From positions 1 through 13,520 of the forward strand of contig JAADIN010000045.1 of NCBI GenBank assembly GCA_013151315.1: 13,520 bases of DNA, given 5' to 3'. The position numbers were made by a program, and so were the translations under genes. The first letter of the stretch is position 1. The number at the start of each line of letters is the position of its first letter. The notes beneath the pieces are model-generated. The model was not told the origin of the DNA. It made no database searches and saw nothing but the letters and a program-made list of their open reading frames with translations. The DNA is from Planctomycetota bacterium (GTDB lineage: Bacteria > Planctomycetota > Planctomycetia > Pirellulales > Lacipirellulaceae). This document shows positions 7,171-13,520 of the stretch, piece by piece.

Positions 7171-7176
7171 TATAAT
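7171..7176 (+). promoter_or_regulatory. Possible -10 element for mtaB
   Basis: A perfect TATAAT lies 85 bases upstream of the mtaB ATG, in the divergent spacer. No good -35 hexamer sits 16-18 bases before it, so the call is weak. If used, the 24-bp palindrome at 7213-7236 would be in the transcript leader. Confidence 0.3.
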
Positions 7177-7212
7177 GTCGAAATCAGGTAGAGTAAATGC
7201 GGAATCTACAAC

Positions 7213-7236
7213 GCCAGGGGATTGCAATCCCCTGGC
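7213..7236. repeat. Perfect 24-bp palindrome upstream of mtaB
   Basis: GCCAGGGGATTG (7213-7224) is followed at once by its exact reverse complement CAATCCCCTGGC (7225-7236). TTTCTC follows on the plus strand. It sits 24 bases before the mtaB ATG. It could be a dimeric-repressor operator, a leader hairpin reducing access to the start, or a dispersed palindromic repeat. The T-run is too short for a good terminator and no plus-strand gene ends upstream. Confidence 0.85.
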
Positions 7237-7260
7237 TTTCTCAACTCCGATGCCCCTCCA

Positions 7261-8526
7261 ATGAAACTCAAAACCGTAACTCTCGGCTGCAAGGTCAACC
7301 AATACGAAACCGAGTACCTTCGTGAAGGCCTGCTCGGCATTGGCTACGAGGACGCTTCGGAGCAATCGCCTGCGGACCTTTGTATTATCAACACCTGCAC
7401 CGTGACCTCGGAAGGCGATTCGAAAAGCCGACAGATCATTCGCCGCATGGCACGCGAAAATCCGGCCAGCAAAATTGTCGTCATGGGCTGCTATGCCACC
7501 CGGGCTCCCGAAGAAGTGGCCTCGCTGCCTAACGTGACCGAAGTCCTCACCGATAAACGAGAATTGCCCGACCTCTTAGGTCGATTTGGGGTAACCGACG
7601 TGCCGACTGGAATTTCTGGGTTCGGGCGCCGCCACCGTGCGTACGTAAAAGTTCAAGATGGCTGCATGTTGCGGTGCAGTTTTTGCATTATCCCTCATGT
7701 GCGACCGCAACTCACCAGTCGACCTATGCAGCACATTCTTGAAGAGGTGCGGCGGTTGGTCGACAACGGCTACCGTGAAGTCGTACTCACCGGAATTCAC
7801 CTCGGACATTACGGCGTCGATGGGAATCGCAACTTGCCGAAAGACCAGTGGACACGTCTGTCGCACTTGGTGCGAGCCATTGCCGACCTACCGGGCGATT
7901 TTCGCGTGCGACTTTCCAGCATCGAAGCGACCGAGGTCACTCGCGATTTGATCGCCACGATGCAGGACTATGGCGACAAGGTCTGCCCGCACATGCACAT
8001 CTCGATGCAAAGCGGCAGCGACAGTGTACTACGACGGATGCGCCGCCGCTGGGGCAGTCGTCGGTTTATCGACCGCTGTGGGATGCTCAAAGAAAAACTC
8101 GACCAGCCGGCCATCACGACTGACATTATCGTCGGCTTCCCCGGCGAGACCGACACCGAGTTTGCCGAAACCTGCGATGTCGCCCGTCAGGTTGGTTTTT
8201 CTAAAATCCACATCTTTCCGTTTAGTGCTCGTCGGGGCACACCTGCTGCCGACATGGCGGGGCAACTTCCCAAAAAAGTAAAACAGCAGCGCCGGCGAGA
8301 GCTGGCGAAACTCGAGACCGAGCTACGGGATGAGTATTTTTCGAGTCTGCTAGGTAAGCGGCTGCGGGTCCTTGTGGAGTCGCCGATGAAGGATCGCCCG
8401 GGTTATTCGGTTGGCACTTCTTGCCGTTATGCGCCGGTTGAAGTGCCGAAGGACTTGGCAGCATGTGGCGAGTTTGTGGACGTGGTGGCTGGCAAAGTCC
8501 AAGATGGACACATCCAGCGGCGGTAA
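7261..8526 (+). CDS. mtaB: tRNA t6A37 C2-methylthiotransferase, MtaB type
   Basis: This radical-SAM enzyme of the MiaB/RimO family adds a methylthio group to N6-threonylcarbamoyl-adenosine at tRNA position 37, giving ms2t6A. The N-terminal UPF0004 domain has three cysteines for the auxiliary cluster: C10 (TLGCKVNQYE), C46 (INTCTVT) and C77 (MGCYA). The radical-SAM CxxxCxxC is C135/C139/C142 (QDGCMLRCSFC). A TRAM-like RNA-binding tail starts near GKRLRVLVE and contains SCRYAPVEV. I start at ATG 7261 because MKLKTVTLGCKVNQYET matches family N-termini; the upstream in-frame TTG at 7222 would add 13 residues encoded partly by the palindrome. MtaB is preferred over MiaB on the TLGCKVNQYET opening and overall length (421 residues). 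Confidence 0.92.
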   Translation: MKLKTVTLGCKVNQYETEYLREGLLGIGYEDASEQSPADLCIINTCTVTSEGDSKSRQIIRRMARENPASKIVVMGCYATRAPEEVASLPNVTEVLTDKRELPDLLGRFGVTDVPTGISGFGRRHRAYVKVQDGCMLRCSFCIIPHVRPQLTSRPMQHILEEVRRLVDNGYREVVLTGIHLGHYGVDGNRNLPKDQWTRLSHLVRAIADLPGDFRVRLSSIEATEVTRDLIATMQDYGDKVCPHMHISMQSGSDSVLRRMRRRWGSRRFIDRCGMLKEKLDQPAITTDIIVGFPGETDTEFAETCDVARQVGFSKIHIFPFSARRGTPAADMAGQLPKKVKQQRRRELAKLETELRDEYFSSLLGKRLRVLVESPMKDRPGYSVGTSCRYAPVEVPKDLAACGEFVDVVAGKVQDGHIQRR

Positions 8527-8762
8527 GCCGGTACTTGGAAACGCCCAACGGCCAAGCATGGGTAAGGTCCTAGGGAATGTCTCGGCTGGTCCAGCATCTG
8601 TCAAAATTTTATAGCTGGTGTCGATTTATTTTCGCCCGTCCCCCTAATCGTCTTGGCTGGTTAGGTCGATTCTTGAGTTAGACGTTGCTGTTTCTGCGTT
8701 CCCTCTGTGCAAGAATCCCGTACGGAAATCCCGTGCGGAAATCGAGATTGAGAGACAATCCC
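8527..8762. other. Intergenic gap between mtaB and the coiled-coil gene
   Basis: This 236-base gap holds no convincing ORF, tRNA or strong terminator. The only clear structure is a 13-base tandem repeat at 8714-8739. An open frame runs into the next gene from 8685, but the residues it adds are basic and break the membrane-anchor start, so I treat them as non-coding. Confidence 0.5.
8714..8739. repeat. 13-bp tandem repeat in the leader of the coiled-coil gene
   Basis: AATCCCGTACGGA (8714-8726) is followed directly by AATCCCGTGCGGA (8727-8739), identical at 12 of 13 positions, and a third AATC begins at 8740. Each unit has a small dyad (TCCGTACGGGA-like). It ends 23 bases before the ATG, so it could be a pair of regulator sites or an RNA leader element. 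Confidence 0.6.
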
Positions 8763-10010
8763 ATGAACCGAGTGACCTTTCTTTCGATAAGCCTCTGCTT
8801 CCTCCTCTTCCTTGGTTTCACCAACCACGAGGTGCAGCAACTACGAGCAGAACTCAAAAATGCTCGAAATGCTACGGACGTCGCCCGGCAAGAGGCTCGC
8901 TCTGCCAGGGAAATTGCCGAGCAAACAAGCAAAGCTGCTCTGCAGCAGTTGGCCGAGGCCCATGTGCTACGCAATCAAGCCGCAGAAATTAGTCAACTAG
9001 CCGCGGCGGAGAGTGCCGCTTCGCAGATCGCTCTGGCCAGCGCCCAAAGAGAGCACCAGGAAGCCTTGGCCACTTGTGCCGAAGCGAAGAGCGCGGGAGA
9101 AAAAGCTTCTCGTTTGCTGTTCAAAGCAGTTCGTGCCCGACAGCTTGTCGCCCAAGAAAGGCAAGCTGCTCAGCTCGCCCAAGTAGCTGCTGACGAGTAT
9201 TACGAAGCCGCCGCAGCCTTGATGGCAAAAGGCCAAAAATTCCGCAGCGAAAACAAGGCCGATCGGGAAGCGCTCGAGCAAGATTTAGCAGCAGCGGAGC
9301 ATCTCCTCGCAGAAGCCGCTCGTGCAAAGATCGCGGCTGCGAACTCGAAAGCCATCTCCGCGGAAGTCCATCGGACGGCTGCCACGGCTCGAGCAGATCG
9401 CAAAGCTGCGGAAAACGCCCTGGCTAAAGCAGAGAAACTCTTCGCCTCGGCCAAAGCAGAAAAAGAAGCGGCCGTAGCAGAGCAGGGTGCGGCTCTGGCG
9501 GCACTCGACTCGGCACAGCTCGAAAAAGAAGCGGCCCAAGATTCGCTAAACGCCGCTCAGGTTGCCAAGCAGCTCGTGGTTGAAGAAATGGCCCTGGTTG
9601 AATTGCGACGAGGCGAGATGCGACTTGCCAAGGAAAGCGTCGAGCGGGAAAAAATCGCTGCCCAGCAGGCTCTTCTCGCGGCTGAAAAAGGGAAAGTCGA
9701 AGCAAGACTGGCCCGGGCCGAAGCGGTCCATCAGCAATTGCTCCTTGCCGAACGGCTCGAGGTTCTAGAATCGACCAAAGAAGCTGCCCGCATGGGCCAG
9801 CATAGGGCTCAGTTGGCCCGTGCTACCGCGACCGCCGAAAGGGCCGCCGCCGAGTCCTCTCGTGCCGCCGCCGAGCAAGCTAAAAAGGAGGCCTTCGTCA
9901 AGCAAGAGTTCATTCGCAACATGATGGTACAACTTCGCGCCGAGCATTACGAAGCCACGCTTGATAAAGACACCGACACCGCTCGATCACTCGAAGGCCC
10001 AACGCGCTGA
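8763..10010 (+). CDS. Membrane-anchored Ala/Glu-rich coiled-coil protein, function unknown
   Basis: I do not recognise a named family. The 415-residue protein begins with a short hydrophobic segment (VTFLSISLCFLLFLGFT, residues 4-20) with no good AxA cleavage site and no lipobox, so it is probably a signal anchor. From about residue 22 to 395 it is almost unbroken alpha-helix rich in Ala, Glu, Lys, Arg and Gln (for example AENALAKAEKLFASAKAEKE), nearly free of Pro and Gly, as in TolA-like or apolipoprotein-like coiled coils. The tail (YEATLDKDTDTARSLEGPTR) is polar. It probably forms a long rod on the outer face of the inner membrane. I chose ATG 8763 because it places the hydrophobic segment at the N-terminus. 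A small membrane-protein gene follows after 59 bases on the same strand, so the two may form an operon. Confidence 0.8.
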   Translation: MNRVTFLSISLCFLLFLGFTNHEVQQLRAELKNARNATDVARQEARSAREIAEQTSKAALQQLAEAHVLRNQAAEISQLAAAESAASQIALASAQREHQEALATCAEAKSAGEKASRLLFKAVRARQLVAQERQAAQLAQVAADEYYEAAAALMAKGQKFRSENKADREALEQDLAAAEHLLAEAARAKIAAANSKAISAEVHRTAATARADRKAAENALAKAEKLFASAKAEKEAAVAEQGAALAALDSAQLEKEAAQDSLNAAQVAKQLVVEEMALVELRRGEMRLAKESVEREKIAAQQALLAAEKGKVEARLARAEAVHQQLLLAERLEVLESTKEAARMGQHRAQLARATATAERAAAESSRAAAEQAKKEAFVKQEFIRNMMVQLRAEHYEATLDKDTDTARSLEGPTR

Positions 10011-10069
10011 AAATCCGACGCGTTGAGAACGACAACTACGATCGCGACTGCAACTTTGAGGAACTCCCC

Positions 10070-10372
10070 GTGCTCTTAATCAAAATGACGATTCTTTCGG
10101 GCGCGCTGGTCGCAGCGCTCATGTGCATGTTCCCGCCCTACACGGGGGAAGCCATTTCTCCGAGGAAAACCCTCGCCCTTCCTGCCGGCTATTACTATGT
10201 GCTTGATCCGCCGAAAGGCGATCGGTTCAATTCGGGACGCAGCGCGTTTGTCATTTCCTACGAGTTGAATTCCAAGCAACTCTACGGGCAATTGTTTCTC
10301 GTAGGACTGTTCACGGCCGTGATTGCTTTTTCGCTACGTGCAAGAGACGCCAGTAAAAATGCCGGACCATGA
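10070..10372 (+). CDS. Small membrane protein with two transmembrane helices, unknown function
   Basis: This 100-residue protein has a hydrophobic N-terminal segment (about 5-22, TILSGALVAALMCMF) and a second near the C-terminus (about 70-90, LYGQLFLVGLFTAVIAFSL) followed by a basic RARDASK tail. The loop between (about 23-68) contains PPYTGEA, LPAGYYYVLDPP and RSAFVISYELN and probably faces the periplasm, with both ends in the cytoplasm. The start is GTG 10070, supported by GAGGA at 10058-10062 seven bases upstream; ATG 10085 is an alternative. It lies 59 bases after the coiled-coil gene, suggesting co-transcription and perhaps a shared envelope role. I know no assigned function. Confidence 0.75.
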   Translation: MLLIKMTILSGALVAALMCMFPPYTGEAISPRKTLALPAGYYYVLDPPKGDRFNSGRSAFVISYELNSKQLYGQLFLVGLFTAVIAFSLRARDASKNAGP

Positions 10373-10417
10373 CCCCGCCACGCATAAAAATCTCCGAAAA
10401 TTGATGGTTGGCAAGGT

Positions 10418-10459
10418 GTTCGCACCTCGCCGCGCGAAAGGCGAATGGCGGCTGCGAAC
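10418..10459. repeat. Hairpin between convergent gene ends
   Basis: GTTCGCA (10418-10424) pairs with TGCGAAC (10453-10459), and inside it GCCGC (10429-10433) pairs with GCGGC (10448-10452), with a four-base bulge. It lies between the small membrane-protein stop (10372) and the acs stop (10466). No T-run follows on either strand, so it may be a bidirectional transcript-end structure or a REP-like element rather than a classic terminator. Confidence 0.5.
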
Positions 10460-10465
10460 GGTGGG

Positions 10466-12421
<1,956 letters not shown>

Positions 12422-12467
12422 CGGTTTGGATCCTTGACGTGAAAAGTAAACATGTGTTCGAACCGCG

Positions 12468-12495
12468 ATTCTATCCGTTTGGGCGTGCATAGCAA
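12468..12495 (-). promoter_or_regulatory. Candidate acs promoter
   Basis: On the minus strand, TTGCTA (12495-12490, four of six to the -35 consensus) and TAGAAT (12473-12468, five of six to the -10 consensus) are separated by 16 bases. Transcription would start near 12461, giving a leader of about 40 bases before ATG 12421. A perfect palindrome at 12501-12534 ends just upstream of the -35. Confidence 0.5.
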
Positions 12496-12500
12496 GTTGC

Positions 12501-12534
12501 CGCTAAGCCGCGAGCGGCCGCTCGCGGCTTAGCG
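12501..12534. repeat. REP palindrome (34 bp, perfect) overlapping the transposase stop
   Basis: CGCTAAGCCGCGAGCGG (12501-12517) is followed by its exact reverse complement at 12518-12534. Read on the minus strand, the first bases supply the last Arg codon (CGC) and the TAA stop of the RAYT gene. The core GCTAAGCCGC recurs at 13240-13249 and, inverted, at 12775-12784. This is the expected substrate type of a REP-associated transposase. Confidence 0.88.
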
Positions 12535-13167
12535 ATGCGCCCGTAACCTTTGTGCATAGGGCGAATTTGGGCTGTGCCCAGGGTGTAACGGCCAATCGTC
12601 GTATAGCGTAACAAACGGCCACTGCTGTCGCGGTCGCCCAATTTCCAGCGGGTTTCGCTCGATGTACTCGATTACACGGCGCACCGCGCTAGGCCGATCA
12701 AGAAATCGCTTCCAACCGCCGACGGTCCAGACGGGATGCTCTGACACACGACACTCCTCGTAAACTAGCCGCTGGCGGCTTAGCGATTGCAGATTCTCAA
12801 TCATTTCTTCAGCCGTGTGTTTGTGTTTGCGAATGATGAGGTGGACGTGGTCGGGCATGATCGTGCAGGCGTAACAGGTGTAGCGGCTTTTGGTGATGCA
12901 ATTTGCTAAGCCTCGAGCGGCGACAGTGATTGCTTTTCGGTCGAATTTCAGGAGATCGTGACGGAGGAGTTTATTGGCGAGGTTGTAGAATTCATGGATT
13001 TCTTGTTTTTTCGGTTGATTCGTCCGGCGCCCGTAGTGCAGGTCGCCTAGTTCGGCGAGCGACGCATTGCGGACAATCTTCGAACCGCTGCCGCGCGGAT
13101 CATTGGGCAACCACCAGCCGTAGGCCGTCCAGATGAGATGATGGGCGATGACCAGGGGCTTTGGCAT
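12529..13167 (-). CDS. REP-associated tyrosine transposase (RAYT, IS200/Y1 family)
   Basis: The 212-residue protein is a Y1 HUH single-strand nuclease. The HUH motif is MPDHVHLI with H107 and H109, and the catalytic tyrosine is most likely Y168 in RRVIEYIERNPLE. The N-terminus AHHLIWTAYGWWLPNDPRG (8-26) is typical of RAYT proteins that act on REP hairpins. C-terminal WPFVTLYDDWPLH is also characteristic. Both catalytic elements are present, so it may be active. The start at ATG 13167 has AAAGG about nine bases upstream and a candidate promoter at 13204-13232. The stop codon lies inside the 12501-12534 REP. Codons for about S128-V135 form a REP-like sequence. Confidence 0.92.
   Translation of the reverse strand: MPKPLVIAHHLIWTAYGWWLPNDPRGSGSKIVRNASLAELGDLHYGRRTNQPKKQEIHEFYNLANKLLRHDLLKFDRKAITVAARGLANCITKSRYTCYACTIMPDHVHLIIRKHKHTAEEMIENLQSLSRQRLVYEECRVSEHPVWTVGGWKRFLDRPSAVRRVIEYIERNPLEIGRPRQQWPFVTLYDDWPLHPGHSPNSPYAQRLRAHR
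12765..12785. repeat. REP-like sequence inside the RAYT coding region
   Basis: Read on the minus strand, this stretch begins CGCTAAGCCGCCAGCGG and ends CTAG. It matches the flanking REPs over the decamer GCTAAGCCGC and then AGCGG, with one changed base between. It encodes residues of the segment SLSRQRLV. It could form a shorter hairpin than the perfect REP. Confidence 0.6.
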
Positions 13168-13203
13168 GACAGGGCCTTTCGTTCGCGGAATGTGTATAAA
13201 CGT

Positions 13204-13232
13204 ACACTACCGAAGGGCTTTGGGGCTGTCAA
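13204..13232 (-). promoter_or_regulatory. Candidate RAYT promoter
   Basis: On the minus strand a perfect TTGACA (13232-13227) is separated by 17 bases from TAGTGT (13209-13204), which matches the -10 consensus at three of six positions. Transcription would start about 30 bases before the ATG at 13167. A small dyad GTGTA...TACAC (about 13192-13207) overlaps the -10. Confidence 0.45.
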
Positions 13233-13239
13233 GGTTTTT

Positions 13240-13262
13240 GCTAAGCCGCAAGCGGGCTTAGC
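13240..13262. repeat. REP hairpin upstream of the RAYT gene
   Basis: GCTAAGCC (13240-13247) and GGCTTAGC (13255-13262) form an 8-bp stem around a seven-base loop GCAAGCG. GCTAAGCCGCAAGCGG matches the downstream REP arm GCTAAGCCGCGAGCGG at 15 of 16 positions. It lies between the RAYT promoter and the 16S terminator. Confidence 0.82.
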
Positions 13263-13266
13263 GCGC

Positions 13267-13308
13267 AAAAAAAACCCACTAGAGAACGGCTAGCTCTCTA
13301 GTGGGTTT
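13267..13308 (-). terminator. Rho-independent terminator of the 16S rRNA transcript
   Basis: On the minus strand, AAACCCACTAGAGA (13308-13295) pairs perfectly with TCTCTAGTGGGTTT (13285-13272), a 14-bp stem around a nine-base loop. The T-run continues to 13267, eight T in all. It lies about 160 bases after the 16S 3' end with no 23S or tRNA between, so the 16S gene appears to be its own transcription unit. Confidence 0.92.
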
Positions 13309-13391
13309 CTCAAATCAATATGGTTAGGTGCCCGACCCGAAGGCCTGGCCGACTTCTATGCCATCACAAGGACTGTCCCCATTTGTTTATT

Positions 13392-13409
13392 TCAACCGTC
13401 ACCGGTTGA
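13392..13409. other. Small hairpin in the 16S trailer
   Basis: TCAACCG (13392-13398) and CGGTTGA (13403-13409) form a 7-bp stem with a four-base loop, about 62 bases after the 16S 3' end. It may help trailer processing. The rest of 13309-13470 holds no tRNA that I can fold and no credible gene. Confidence 0.4.
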
Positions 13410-13461
13410 GATAATTTCATCAAGAGTTCTCATACAAAGATGATTGTCTCGACGTTCTAAT

Positions 13462-13520
<59 letters not shown>

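Larger units (their letters stand above)
12501..13262 (-). mobile_element. REP-RAYT-REP locus (REPtron-like)
   Basis: A REP-associated transposase gene sits between two palindromes that share the decamer GCTAAGCCGC, at 12501-12534 and 13240-13262. This matches the known arrangement in which a single-copy RAYT gene is flanked by its own REPs. There are no long terminal inverted repeats or obvious target duplication, as expected for HUH elements. It lies between the acs promoter and the 16S rRNA terminator. Confidence 0.7.

Noticed and set aside
6115..7191. Plus-strand open frame (358 codons) opposite the M20 peptidase
   Set aside because: Antisense shadow of a complete metallopeptidase; no family pattern and no ribosome-binding site.
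7222..7260. Upstream TTG start for mtaB
   Set aside because: It would begin inside the palindrome and add residues absent from the family; ATG 7261 gives the standard N-terminus.
8685..8762. Upstream start for the coiled-coil protein
   Set aside because: It would put a basic stretch before the hydrophobic anchor and run through the tandem repeat; ATG 8763 is cleaner.
12422..12490. Upstream ATG for acs at 12490
   Set aside because: The extra 23 residues are not Acs-like, and the region contains a better promoter candidate; ATG 12421 has AAGGA in place.

Overview
The window is most likely chromosomal DNA from a planctomycete of the Pirellulales type. The right edge carries the 3' end of a 16S rRNA gene on the minus strand. 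It is followed by its own hairpin-plus-T-run terminator and a transposase gene, not by tRNA-Ile/Ala or 23S. Such unlinked 16S genes are common in planctomycetes. The protein content fits: a short enhancer-binding regulator, a secreted two-repeat protein of unknown function, MtaB, Acs, and a REP-associated transposase of the long N-terminal type. The lineage call is inference; only 50 bases of 16S are present.

Layout, left to right. 1-325: an open edge fragment, a possible terminator and a structured leader. 326-1303 (+): a sigma-54-dependent activator without a sensor domain. 1304-1617: a repeat-rich gap ending in a good plus-strand terminator. 1618-7125 (all minus; transcription order is right to left): M20 dipeptidase, serS, a nucleotidyltransferase-fold protein, a secreted SPOR-like protein, and rdgB. 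rdgB overlaps the gene before it by ATGA but is broken by a frameshift near codon 20. 7126-7260: divergent spacer with a perfect 24-bp palindrome. 7261-8526 (+): mtaB. 8763-10010 (+): an Ala/Glu-rich coiled-coil membrane-anchored protein, then a 100-residue membrane protein (10070-10372, +). 10466-12421 (-): acs. 12501-13262: a REP/RAYT locus. 13267-13520: 16S terminator, trailer and 16S 3' end.

Most genes are housekeeping and do not form one pathway: serine charging of tRNA (serS), tRNA position-37 thiomethylation (mtaB), nucleotide-pool cleaning (rdgB), peptide turnover (M20 peptidase) and acetate activation (acs). The genes of unknown function are the SPOR-like secreted protein, the NTase-fold protein and the coiled-coil/small membrane pair.

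The strongest unusual signals are three. First, rdgB appears frameshifted, best explained by a 4-base loss. Second, the RAYT gene has palindromic REPs on both sides sharing one decamer, takes its own stop codon from one REP, and carries a REP-like copy inside its coding sequence. Third, several different inverted-repeat families sit in the intergenic gaps. I see no CRISPR array, no phage module and no clear defence system.
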